The position numbers were made by a program, and so were the translations under genes. A stretch of DNA of 64,000 bases. It comes from Sphingobium abikonense NBRC 16140. GTDB taxonomy: Bacteria; Pseudomonadota; Alphaproteobacteria; Sphingomonadales; Sphingomonadaceae. How positions within the stretch are numbered: the first letter of the stretch is position 1; each line of letters begins with the position of its first letter. The DNA lies in assembly GCF_001598335.1 (NCBI RefSeq), contig NZ_BCYT01000004.1, positions 124,001 to 188,000 of the forward strand, given 5' to 3'. The notes under the pieces are model-generated. The model had not been told where the DNA came from, ran no database searches, and saw only the letters and a list, made by a program, of their open reading frames with translations. Shown in pieces: positions 1-7,689 of this stretch.

Positions 1-1
1 C

Positions 2-73
2 GGGCTGATGAAATGGGGTACGATCGCCAGCGTGGGCGTCGCGGCCTTGGTGGTGCTGCTGATCGCGACGTGA
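2..73 (+). CDS. aa3-type cytochrome c oxidase subunit IV, 3' end only
   Basis: Only the last 23 codons are in the window, ending at TGA 71-73. They read GLMKWGTIASVGVAAL followed by a hydrophobic stretch and a short IAT tail. This matches, from memory, the C-terminus of the roughly 40-residue bacterial aa3 oxidase subunit IV (COX4_pro_2), which has one transmembrane helix after a G-x-x-K-W-G-T motif. In related genomes I recall this tiny gene lying beside the NAD(P) transhydrogenase genes, which agrees with the next two ORFs. The upstream start cannot be seen. The assignment depends on a short stretch. Confidence 0.6.
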   Translation, partial: GLMKWGTIASVGVAALVVLLIAT

Positions 74-113
74 CGCCCTTCGACGGTCCTTCCGTCAGAA
101 ACGACGTGTCTTC

Positions 114-395
114 ATGACCCATGCAACGGCGCTCGCCGTCCTGTTGCCGACGGTGGCCCTGCTTACCGTTCTGGGGACGCGGGCTGCGGCCCGGCGCCAT
201 AGCCGTCCGGTCCTAGACCTATTGTGCGCCTTGGCGGCTTTCCCGGTCATGGGCGCGCTGATCGTCGCTGCGGAGGTTGGGGGCGCCGGCGCGCGCCTGC
301 TTGGCCTGCTGGCGATTTTGCTGGGCAGCATCGCGCTGGTCGCTGGTTTCGGATTGCTGGAGCGATTGTCCCGATCCGGGGAGGATGCCGGTTGA
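114..395 (+). CDS. Small membrane protein resembling transhydrogenase subunit PntAb
   Basis: The product has 93 residues and three hydrophobic segments (about 5-22, 33-52 and 60-80). Its C-terminal part, LLGLLAILLGSIALVAGFGL then LERLSR, has the layout of the PntAb C-terminus: a hydrophobic helix with a G-G/A-F-x-V/L turn, then a short basic tail. The preceding PVMGALIVAAEVGG resembles the PntAb segment after its TPLM motif. PntAb is the small proton-channel subunit of proton-translocating NAD(P) transhydrogenase. This copy is divergent. Its stop overlaps the TTG start of the next gene (TTGA), suggesting coupled translation. No good Shine-Dalgarno precedes ATG 114. The family call is inference from hydrophobic patterning and short motifs. 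Confidence 0.5.
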   Translation: MTHATALAVLLPTVALLTVLGTRAAARRHSRPVLDLLCALAAFPVMGALIVAAEVGGAGARLLGLLAILLGSIALVAGFGLLERLSRSGEDAG

Positions 396-1015
396 CGGCG
401 TTATCAGGGGTTGCGGCAATCGCCTGGGTCGGCTCCGCGCTGCTGATGCTCCTGGGTCTGGTCAGATCAAGATCGGAGCTCGCGCTGCGGCTGGGGATTG
501 GGGGAATGGCGCTGGCGATCGGCGCCAGCCTCTACACCCATGATGTGGTAAACCTGCCGGAAATGGTCAGCCTCGCCGCGCTGGGGGCGGGGATCGGCTA
601 TCTGGTCGTCCGCTGGCCGACCATCCGGTCCGTCCTGCCAATATTGGCTCTGCTCCTGCTTCCCATTGGCCTGTGCCTGCTGCTGACAGCGCTCGCCATT
701 GATCGCAATCCTATCGCCTTCGACATTCTCCGGCCTGATGACGCCACGCTGGCGTCCTTGAGTTGGTGGCTGCTGACAGGTGCCGAACTGATCGGAGCCG
801 CCATGGCGATTGCGGCAGCGCCACTGTGCAGGGCAGTGTCTGGGGGAAGGCGAGGGGTTGAGCGATGGCTCGCTGCACTGGCGGGCCTTGCCGGCTGGGG
901 CGGTCTGGCGATCGCCCTGCTGCTCAATGAACCCGGCATGGCGGTCATCGCCACCATCGTCGGCGCCGGCGGCTTCACCCTTTGCGCCATGCCCGTTCGT
1001 GCCAGGGGCGATTAA
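392..1015 (+). CDS. Membrane protein resembling the PntB membrane domain, without the NADP-binding domain
   Basis: I start this at TTG 392, which overlaps the previous stop and has GGGGAGG at 378-384. The reading frame stays open further upstream but would run through the preceding gene. The 207-residue product is almost entirely hydrophobic, with about eight segments. Two stretches resemble the membrane domain of PntB: a GMALAIGASL segment before a GAGIGYLVVRW loop, and GWGGLAIALL followed by AVIATIVGAGGFTLCAMPV, like the conserved GW-A-A-G-I-G-F and GALVGSSGAILSYIMC region. Normal PntB has about 460 residues and ends in a soluble NADP-binding domain; nothing like it follows before the next gene. 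It cannot be a complete transhydrogenase on its own. Confidence 0.55.
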   Translation: MTALSGVAAIAWVGSALLMLLGLVRSRSELALRLGIGGMALAIGASLYTHDVVNLPEMVSLAALGAGIGYLVVRWPTIRSVLPILALLLLPIGLCLLLTALAIDRNPIAFDILRPDDATLASLSWWLLTGAELIGAAMAIAAAPLCRAVSGGRRGVERWLAALAGLAGWGGLAIALLLNEPGMAVIATIVGAGGFTLCAMPVRARGD

Positions 1016-1089
1016 GCCTTTGACCGGCTGCGGTGGCTTCCCCTAACCCTGTGCTGTCACATGCCAAATCGGGGGAGACAGCGAACATC

Positions 1090-1779
1090 ATGCGCAAGCT
1101 CGGCCTTGTCGGCGGCCTTAGCTGGACGTCGACCGCTCGCTATTATGAGATCATCAACAAGCTGGTTCAGCGCAAATTGGGCGGACAGCACAGCGCGCAG
1201 CTGCTAATCGAAAGCCTCGATTTCGCAGCGGTGGCCAGTTGCGTCAGCGACGACGACTGGGACTGCGCGGCCACGCAATTGATCGACGCGGCCCGCCGCC
1301 TGGAAGGGGCGGGGGCAGGCGCGTTGCTCATCTGCGCCAATTCCATGCACCGGGTCTATGACCAGGTACAGGCGGCCGTCTCTATCCCGATCCTTCACAT
1401 CGCCGAAGAGGTCGGAAAAGCGATGCAGGCCGACGGGGTCGAGAAGGCCGCGCTCATCGGCACACGCCGGGTCATGACCGAGAAATTCTATCGTCAGCGC
1501 TTGGTGGCGCATGGCGTGTCGCTTCTGCCGCCGGACATGGCGCTGGCGGAGCAGGTGGATCGCATCTTCTACGAGGAACTGACGCTAGGCAAGATCAACC
1601 GGGAATCTCAGCGTTTCATGAAGTCGGAACTGACGGACATTGCCAAACAGGATGTGCAGGCCGTCGTGCTGGCCTGCACCGAATTGGAGATGATCGTCGA
1701 TGTCAGGGCGAATGTCCTGCCCATCTACGACTGCACCAGCATCCACGCGCAGGCCGGCGTCGACTTCATCCTGGGATAG
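1090..1779 (+). CDS. Aspartate/glutamate racemase family protein (YgeA-like)
   Basis: The 229-residue product begins MRKLGLVGGLSWTST, typical of the Asp/Glu racemase superfamily, cofactor-independent enzymes using two acid/base residues on opposite faces of the substrate. The second catalytic motif is intact as VVLACTELEMIV near residue 195. The first motif reads LICANSMHR, where YgeA-type proteins usually have C-T-N-T-M-H, so the residue after Cys is Ala rather than Thr. Start ATG 1090 is chosen because GGGGGAGA lies about 10 bases upstream and the family motif begins at once; ATG 1033 adds residues with no family match. It converges on the S4 gene with a 17-base gap. Substrate is not predictable. 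Confidence 0.85.
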   Translation: MRKLGLVGGLSWTSTARYYEIINKLVQRKLGGQHSAQLLIESLDFAAVASCVSDDDWDCAATQLIDAARRLEGAGAGALLICANSMHRVYDQVQAAVSIPILHIAEEVGKAMQADGVEKAALIGTRRVMTEKFYRQRLVAHGVSLLPPDMALAEQVDRIFYEELTLGKINRESQRFMKSELTDIAKQDVQAVVLACTELEMIVDVRANVLPIYDCTSIHAQAGVDFILG

Positions 1780-1796
1780 TGCGCCGGGCTGATCCC

Positions 1797-2093
1797 TTAG
1801 CCCCCGATGGTCAGTTCCTCATAACAGGATTGTGCTTCGGGGGCAGGTCCGCGCCGGACGGGCAGGGCGAGTACGCGCACGACGCGCACGCCGCCGATAT
1901 GCGGAAAGGTGATGAGGTCGCCCGCCCTTACCGGGGCATGAGCGCGGTCGATCCGCCGGCCATTCAGGCGCATATGCCCGTCTTCGGCTAGCTTTTGCGC
2001 GATCGACCGGCTTTTCGACAGGCGCACGAACCAGAGATATTTGTCGATACGCAAGCTCGGGCCATGACCGGCGCCTGCGCTCGCGTCAGCCAT
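1797..2093 (-). CDS. S4-domain RNA-binding protein (Hsp15/HslR-like)
   Basis: A 98-residue basic protein whose N-terminal half, from SLRIDKYLWFVRLSKSRS through RLNGRRI, is an S4 RNA-binding domain as in heat-shock protein 15. Hsp15 binds stalled 50S subunits carrying nascent chains. After the domain comes a short region with a VRVLALPVRRGPAPEAQ tail. ATG 2093 overlaps the stop of the helicase gene in ATGGCTGA, so the two are probably translationally coupled. A longer open frame runs upstream into the helicase gene, but the extra arginine-rich sequence is its shadow. The role beyond RNA binding is inferred from the family. Confidence 0.85.
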   Translation of the reverse strand: MADASAGAGHGPSLRIDKYLWFVRLSKSRSIAQKLAEDGHMRLNGRRIDRAHAPVRAGDLITFPHIGGVRVVRVLALPVRRGPAPEAQSCYEELTIGG

Positions 2094-4770
2094 TGCGGCC
2101 CAGCAGGTCGGCAAGGCCCGCAAAGGCGTTATTGACCGGCGCGGGACTGGCGCCTCCGCCATTGTTGGACGGGCGCTGTCCGTCGCCTCGCTGCGGCTTG
2201 CCGCCACCCGGCTTTCCTCCCCGCCCGCGCTGGGTCTGCGGCCTGTCGCTCCGCGCTTTCTGCCGGCCCTTGAATGCCCAATTCGCGGCCGGGACGGGCG
2301 CGACCGCCTCCGCCCCGTCCTCGACCGGCGGAGCAGGCGGCGCATCGACCGGGCGGAAGCCTGCCGCCCGCATCAATTGCAGGAAGGAGTCTTCGCTCAG
2401 GCCCAGCGACACGATCTGCGGGCTGAGCGCCGTGAAGGCCTCATTCCTGGCGATGGTCTCATGCGCGGTGCGCGCCATGCGTTCGGCCATGTCGATGCGC
2501 AGCATCTGGTCGCCAAACCCACGAAAGCCCGCGATGCGCGCGCCCATCTGCGCGGGACGTTCGCCAGCGGGGATCAGCGTCAGCCCTGGCCCCGGCAGCG
2601 GCAGGCAGGGTTTGGCGATTCGCGCCGCCAGCAGCGCCGAACGCCAACGCGCCGCGCCCGGCTTCAGCAGGCCGGGATGATAGATGTCGAGAACACCGAT
2701 ATCGATGCCGGCCTTGCGCAGCAGATGCCGCTGTTCCTTGTCTAGATGCCCCAGCGCCGAATCGAGATCAGTTCGCGCCACGACGCCGCCGGCATCGCCC
2801 AGTTGCGCAAATACCGCTCGCACCACGGCGGGCACCTGCGGATCGGCGGCGCTTTCGTTCATCTTGACGAGCGGCAGCAGATGCTTCTGCTTTTGCCCGT
2901 CGAACCATGTGGACAGTCGCGCGGTGATCTGCTTCTGCACATCCTGGCCCAACGCCAAAAGAGCGCGATCAAGCCGAATTTCCGGCGTTAGCAATGTCGT
3001 GCCGGCCATCAGGATCGCTACCGGCGTTTCACCCCAGGCAATGCCGGGGGCCTGCCCCGCCTCGTCCAGCAGGGCAAAATCCGCATCCGTCGCAGCGATC
3101 AGTTCGTCAGCCTTCACTCGCAATACCTTTCCAAGGCGCCGTTCCGCGGCCGCCAACAGCATCTTTCGGTCCTGATGCCGCGTAGCGGGATCGACCGAGA
3201 ATCGGAAGCCGTCAAGTCGTCCGATCATTTCCCCATCGACGCAGACGCTGCCGTCACTCTCCACCGTAACGGGCAGATTGCTCGCATTCTGCCCGATGTC
3301 GCGCAACAGTACGGACGTTCTTCGATCAACGAAACGCTGCGTCAGCGCCGCGTGGAGCGCATCGGACAGTTTCTCCTCCAGCGCGCGGGTGCGCTCGGCC
3401 ATTTCAGAGGGGTGGGCCAGCCAGTCGGCGCGGTGCGCGATGTAGGACCAGGTGCGGGCCGCCGCGATCCGGCCGGACAATATGTCGATGTCGCCCTGCA
3501 CCGAATCGAGCCGCGCGACCTGTTGCGCGAACCAGTCGCGCGGAATGTGGCCGCTGCCTTCTGACAGGAAACGCCAGATACGCGATACCAACCGGGCATG
3601 ATGATCCGCCCCCAGCTTCTGGAAATCGGGCAGGCCGCAGGCCGCCCACAGCCGTTCGACCTGGCGCTTGCCCCGCGCGCGCTCGATGACGGTCGGATCA
3701 TCCGCCAGCCGTCGCAAAACGGCAAGGTCGACCGCTTCGGGCGCGGCGCGCAGTTCGGGGCGCTCGGGCTTCTGCTCCAGATCGGACAGCAGATGGTCTA
3801 GCCGGTCCGTGCGCGGCGTTCCGTTGCGCCAGAAGAGGTGATCGACCGCTGGAAAATGATGCGCCTCGATCGCGTCTATTTCCTCCGGGGTGAAGGCCGC
3901 GTCGCCATCTTCGTGCCCCAGGCTGCCGAATGTGCCATCCTTGTGATGGCGGCCGGCGCGTCCGGCAATCTGCGCCATTTCGCTGACCGTCAGACGTCGG
4001 CTTCGCCGTCCATCGAACTTGCGCAGCGAGGCAAAGGCCACATGCGCCACATCCAGGTTCAATCCCATGCCGATCGCATCGGTCGCCACCAGATAATCGA
4101 CGTCGCCATTCAGAAACATCTGTACCTGCGCGTTTCGCGTGCGGGGCGACAATGCGCCCATGACAACGGCCGCACCACCGCGAAAGCGGCGCAGCATTTC
4201 GGCGACGGCGTAGACCTCTTCGGCAGAAAAGGCGACGATGGCGGACCGGCGGGGCAGGCGGGATAATTTTTTCGCGCCCGCATAGCTCAAAGTCGAAAAA
4301 CGCGGGCGGCTGATGATGTCCACGTCCGGGATCAGGGCCTTGACGACCCGGCTGATGCTGGCCGACCCCAGGATCATCGTTTCTTCCCGACCGCGCGCGC
4401 GCAGCAATCGGTCGGTGAAAATATGCCCGCGTTCAGGGTCCGCGCCCAGTTGCGCCTCATCCAGCGCCACGAAAGCGAAATCCTCCTTAGCGCCGGCTCC
4501 ACGGCTGCCGGAAATGGGCATGGATTCGGCCGTGCAGAGGAAATAGCGTGCGCCAGGCGGAATGATTTTCTCTTCGCCCGTGACAAGCGCCACCAGCTTT
4601 TCGCCCTTGATCGCGACGACCCGGTCATAGACTTCGCGCGCCAGCAACCGCAGGGGAAAGCCCATCATTCCGCTGGAATGGCCGCACATCCGCTCCACCG
4701 CGAGATGCGTCTTGCCGGTGTTGGTTGGCCCGAGGACGGCAGTGACGGGCGATCGGGCAAAGGAAACCAT
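2086..4770 (-). CDS. SUV3-like DEAD/DEAH-family helicase
   Basis: An 894-residue protein with Walker A GPTNTGKT at residues 14-21, the DEAQ box at 104-107 and motif VI QIAGRAGRH at 267-275, the arrangement of the mitochondrial SUV3/bacterial MgpS-type RNA helicases. A long alpha-helical C-terminal region follows, then a tail rich in Gly, Arg, Lys and Gln suited to nucleic-acid binding. Start ATG 4770 has AGGA six bases upstream. ATG 4791 is possible, but starts near 4896 are excluded because a terminator for the upstream gene lies at 4855-4884. The S4 gene follows directly, so the pair probably acts on RNA together; its target is unknown. Confidence 0.88.
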   Translation of the reverse strand: MVSFARSPVTAVLGPTNTGKTHLAVERMCGHSSGMMGFPLRLLAREVYDRVVAIKGEKLVALVTGEEKIIPPGARYFLCTAESMPISGSRGAGAKEDFAFVALDEAQLGADPERGHIFTDRLLRARGREETMILGSASISRVVKALIPDVDIISRPRFSTLSYAGAKKLSRLPRRSAIVAFSAEEVYAVAEMLRRFRGGAAVVMGALSPRTRNAQVQMFLNGDVDYLVATDAIGMGLNLDVAHVAFASLRKFDGRRSRRLTVSEMAQIAGRAGRHHKDGTFGSLGHEDGDAAFTPEEIDAIEAHHFPAVDHLFWRNGTPRTDRLDHLLSDLEQKPERPELRAAPEAVDLAVLRRLADDPTVIERARGKRQVERLWAACGLPDFQKLGADHHARLVSRIWRFLSEGSGHIPRDWFAQQVARLDSVQGDIDILSGRIAAARTWSYIAHRADWLAHPSEMAERTRALEEKLSDALHAALTQRFVDRRTSVLLRDIGQNASNLPVTVESDGSVCVDGEMIGRLDGFRFSVDPATRHQDRKMLLAAAERRLGKVLRVKADELIAATDADFALLDEAGQAPGIAWGETPVAILMAGTTLLTPEIRLDRALLALGQDVQKQITARLSTWFDGQKQKHLLPLVKMNESAADPQVPAVVRAVFAQLGDAGGVVARTDLDSALGHLDKEQRHLLRKAGIDIGVLDIYHPGLLKPGAARWRSALLAARIAKPCLPLPGPGLTLIPAGERPAQMGARIAGFRGFGDQMLRIDMAERMARTAHETIARNEAFTALSPQIVSLGLSEDSFLQLMRAAGFRPVDAPPAPPVEDGAEAVAPVPAANWAFKGRQKARSDRPQTQRGRGGKPGGGKPQRGDGQRPSNNGGGASPAPVNNAFAGLADLLGRNG

Positions 4771-4854
4771 GACAGGTCCTATGTCGGGCATCGCAGCTTT
4801 GGGGGCAAGGGCAAAGCCGCTTCGGCCCCATTGCCGCCGGTGATCGGACCACAG

Positions 4855-4884
4855 AAAAAGGCCCGGCAATCGCGCCGGGCCTTT
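4855..4884 (-). terminator. Rho-independent terminator of the DUF2171 gene
   Basis: AAAGGCCCGGC (4857-4867) pairs perfectly with GCCGGGCCTTT (4874-4884) around a six-base loop. On the minus strand the stem is followed by five T residues (4855-4859). It sits 18 bases after the stop of the DUF2171 gene. Confidence 0.85.
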
Positions 4885-4902
4885 CCTCACATTCAATCTG
4901 GC

Positions 4903-5829
4903 TTAGCGATAGCGGTTGCCATAGCCGCTGTTGCTGCTGGCAAAGCCTTCGCTGCTCCAGCCGCCGTCAAGACCTTCGGCGCGATCGCCGAACATTGCGC
5001 TTTGCTCGCGCTCCGTCCGCCATGCGTCCTGTGTCTGCTCGGCGGTTTTTTCGAGGGTGACTCGCGTGGCGTCCACCGACTTGATCCAGCTCGACGGGAT
5101 CGAATGGTGTACGCCACCGGCATCCTCGTCATTCTTGGTCAGGATGATGCGGTCGCCCCGGCATTTGTCGACGGTGCCGACATGCTCGCCATCGCTGCCG
5201 ACGACCTCCATATGCTCCTTGACCTGCGTGACCGCTTGCCGCTGCTCGCCTCGGCGTGCCCGCCAAGTGCCGAACTCGTTATCGAAGCGATCGCGATTCT
5301 CCCGCTGATATTCGGCATAGTCACGGTCTAGTTCGTCGATCCGCTGCTGCCGCCAGGCGTGATAGTTGCTGTCATGATGGGCATTCTGATCGCGCTGCGG
5401 GCCGAAGGCGCGGGTGCGATAGCCATGATCCTCGCTGCCAAAGCCGCTGCGCTCATTGGTATAGGGGGCATAACCCCGACCCGGCAGATAATCACTGCGC
5501 CCGGCCGACGCGAAGCCTATCCGGCTCGACTGGTCGCGCGGGTCGCCATAGGGGCGATTATAATATTCGTCATATTCGCGGCGACGTTCCGCTTCCTCGT
5601 CACCGAACCAGCTGCGGACTTCATCACCCGCGCGATCGAAAAAGCCCCGCTCTTCGGGATCATAGTCGTCGGGACGGCGGCGCATGTCCGGTCCGCCGAA
5701 CTGGCCGCGCGTGCCATAGCGATAGTTGTCGTCGCGTCGATAATCCCGCTGCCCGCGATAGCGTTCGCCGCGGTCCCAGTTGGAGGAATAGCGATCATCA
5801 CCGTAGCGGCCTCCGCCTTGGTAACCCAT
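4903..5829 (-). CDS. DUF2171 domain protein with SWFGD motif and disordered arginine/tyrosine-rich N-terminus
   Basis: A 308-residue protein. About the first 190 residues are highly polar and rich in Arg, Asp, Tyr, Gly and Gln, probably disordered, and contain an RSWFGDEEAERRR motif near residue 75 seen in sphingomonad SWFGD-type proteins. Residues about 205-270 form a DUF2171 domain (MEVVGSDGEHVGTVDKCRG, then ILTKND and SSWIKSVD), a PRC-barrel-like small beta fold. ATG 5829 is preceded by AAGGAG at seven bases and the gene ends in a strong terminator, so it is a single-gene unit. Homologues are often described as stress-associated, but no function is established here. Confidence 0.85.
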   Translation of the reverse strand: MGYQGGGRYGDDRYSSNWDRGERYRGQRDYRRDDNYRYGTRGQFGGPDMRRRPDDYDPEERGFFDRAGDEVRSWFGDEEAERRREYDEYYNRPYGDPRDQSSRIGFASAGRSDYLPGRGYAPYTNERSGFGSEDHGYRTRAFGPQRDQNAHHDSNYHAWRQQRIDELDRDYAEYQRENRDRFDNEFGTWRARRGEQRQAVTQVKEHMEVVGSDGEHVGTVDKCRGDRIILTKNDEDAGGVHHSIPSSWIKSVDATRVTLEKTAEQTQDAWRTEREQSAMFGDRAEGLDGGWSSEGFASSNSGYGNRYR

Positions 5830-5998
5830 GGTCTATCTCCTTATGCGTATCAGGCGACGCAGGGGGCGCCGTCGCTGCTATCAATGAGCAGCCCACGCCA
5901 ACGTTCCGGGCGTTACGGACGAGTAATGTCCTGCCACCAGTGCATTTCGGCGCACGGTCCACCATGAAAGCCGGTTCGTCATTTTGCGCAAAATACCA

Positions 5999-6027
5999 TT
6001 GCGCGGCTCAAATCGGTCGCTTATAGG
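5999..6027 (+). promoter_or_regulatory. Predicted promoter of tRNA-Ala
   Basis: TTGCGC (5999-6004), a 17-base spacer and TATAGG (6022-6027) lie 15 bases before the tRNA. The two tRNA-Asn promoters in this window have nearly the same elements and spacing, which supports the call. The rest of the 5830-6041 gap shows no gene. Confidence 0.5.
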
Positions 6028-6041
6028 CAGCGCTCCTTCAA

Positions 6042-6117
<76 letters not shown>

Positions 6118-6182
6118 ACCCCTTAATCGGGCTGGTTGGGAAGGACTTTACCGGCTTGGGGCTATGGGCCTAGAGCATATCC

Positions 6183-6953
6183 ATGACAGACCATGATATT
6201 TTGACCCGGCCGGCGGCTACGGTCGTGATCGTGCGCGATCGCCCCGGCAAGGCGGCGGAACTGCTGATGATGGAGCGCGCCTCCACCATGTCCTTCGCGG
6301 CCGGCGCGCTGGTCTTTCCGGGCGGAGCGGTCGACGAAGCGGACCAGCTGCTTGCCGCGCGATATGAGACAGGGCTGCCATTGGACGAAGCGGCCGCGCG
6401 AATTGCCGCCGTTCGCGAAACGATAGAAGAGGCCGGCCTTGCCATCGCCATCACCGGCGATGTGGACCAGGCGATGATCCTGCGCCTGCGCGATGGATTG
6501 CAGGATGGCGCGCTCCTGGGGGATCTGCTGGATCGCCATAATCTGGGCCTTGATCTGGGGGCGCTTACGCCCTTTGCGCGCTGGCATCCGTCGCCATTCG
6601 ATTACGCGACGCGGGTGTTCGACGCTCGCTTTTATCTGGCCGGCGCGCCCGAAGGACAATTTGCGACGGTGGACAGCAGCGAAAATGTCCGCCTGTTCTG
6701 GAGCAGTGCGGCCGATACGCTGGCGCTCTGCGATGCGGGGAAGGGCCGCGTCATCTACCCGACCCGCCGCAATCTCGAGCGGCTGGCCGCGCATCGGAAC
6801 TTCGTCGATTTGCTCTCCCACGCGGCCGCATTTCCCGTCGAGAAGATCCAACCCTGGCACGAAGATCGCGACGGCGTGCCGCATCTGTGTATCCCCGATC
6901 ATCTGGGCTATCCCGTGACCGCGGAACCAACGGACAGGGTTCAGCGTGCTTAG
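6183..6953 (+). CDS. NUDIX hydrolase
   Basis: A 256-residue protein with a NUDIX signature: the GG of FPGGAV at 47-48 and RETIEEAGL at 78-86, which supplies the metal-binding glutamates. The distance from GG to the RExxEE helix is longer than in the canonical 23-residue box, as in NUDT19/acyl-CoA-type NUDIX proteins, so a CoA derivative is a plausible but unproven substrate. The C-terminal half (RWHPSPFDYATRVFDARFY) resembles that subgroup. It is followed after three bases by the extensin-like gene, a possible two-gene transcript. No strong ribosome-binding site was found at ATG 6183. Confidence 0.85.
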   Translation: MTDHDILTRPAATVVIVRDRPGKAAELLMMERASTMSFAAGALVFPGGAVDEADQLLAARYETGLPLDEAAARIAAVRETIEEAGLAIAITGDVDQAMILRLRDGLQDGALLGDLLDRHNLGLDLGALTPFARWHPSPFDYATRVFDARFYLAGAPEGQFATVDSSENVRLFWSSAADTLALCDAGKGRVIYPTRRNLERLAAHRNFVDLLSHAAAFPVEKIQPWHEDRDGVPHLCIPDHLGYPVTAEPTDRVQRA

Positions 6954-6956
6954 GAT

Positions 6957-7682
6957 ATGCGAAAACTGCACCTGACGCTGCGCGCTTTCCTTGTGATGGG
7001 CTGTCTGCTTGCCCTGGCGCTGCTGGCCTATGCCTGGCTACGGCAGCGACCGCAGGACTTGCCCTGGACAGAGCTTGACCTGGCGCAGCCGATCGGCCTG
7101 TTCACCGGGCGCAAGCTGGCCGCGCTGACCGGGGATGCCGCTGCCTGCAAGGCGCTGCTGGACCGGGCGGGCGTCGATTATGTCGCTTTGGAGCCGGGCG
7201 GCGCGGACCAGTGCGCCTATGCCGATGCCGTGCGTCTGCGCGCCGACGATGACGCCATCCTGCTGGCCCCGGCCGCTGTGGCCCCATCCTGCCCGGTGGT
7301 TGCGGCCTTGAAGCTGTGGGAATGGCAAGTGGTGCAGCCGGCCGCTCAGCGTATCTATGGCCAGCCCGTCCGGTCGATCCGGCATTTTGGCAGCTATAGC
7401 TGCCGCCGGCTTTATGGGCGCAGCCAAGGGGATTTCAGCGAACACGCAACCGCCGACGCGATCGATATTGCGGCCTTTCAGTTGAAGGATGGCCGGCAGG
7501 TCAGCGTGCTGGGTGACTGGAAAGGGGAGGGGGACGACGCCGCGTTTCTGCATGAGGTGCGGGACGGCGCCTGCAATCTTTTCTCGACCGTCCTGTCACC
7601 GGACTATAACGCCGCGCATCGCGATCATTTTCACCTCGATCAGGCCGAACGCGGCGCGATGGGCGGGCGCGCCTGCCGATAA
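6957..7682 (+). CDS. Extensin-family protein, membrane-anchored, LAS-peptidase-like
   Basis: A 241-residue protein with one N-terminal transmembrane helix (about 9-28) and a periplasmic extensin-like C-terminal domain. It carries SEHATADAIDIA and AHRDHFHLD, the His...Asp and His-x-His zinc ligands shared with D-Ala-D-Ala carboxypeptidases and MepA-type endopeptidases (LAS family). Several cysteines (for example SYSCRR and DGACNLF) may form disulfides. A cell-wall peptidase role is inferred from the motifs. It lies three bases after the NUDIX gene and converges on trpE with a seven-base gap. Confidence 0.82.
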   Translation: MRKLHLTLRAFLVMGCLLALALLAYAWLRQRPQDLPWTELDLAQPIGLFTGRKLAALTGDAAACKALLDRAGVDYVALEPGGADQCAYADAVRLRADDDAILLAPAAVAPSCPVVAALKLWEWQVVQPAAQRIYGQPVRSIRHFGSYSCRRLYGRSQGDFSEHATADAIDIAAFQLKDGRQVSVLGDWKGEGDDAAFLHEVRDGACNLFSTVLSPDYNAAHRDHFHLDQAERGAMGGRACR

Positions 7683-7689
7683 CGACAGG

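Noticed and set aside
5359..5967. Hydrophobic Ile/Ala-rich plus-strand ORF opposite the DUF2171 gene
   Set aside because: The composition results from the reverse complement of Arg/Tyr/Asp codons; no ribosome-binding site and no family match.
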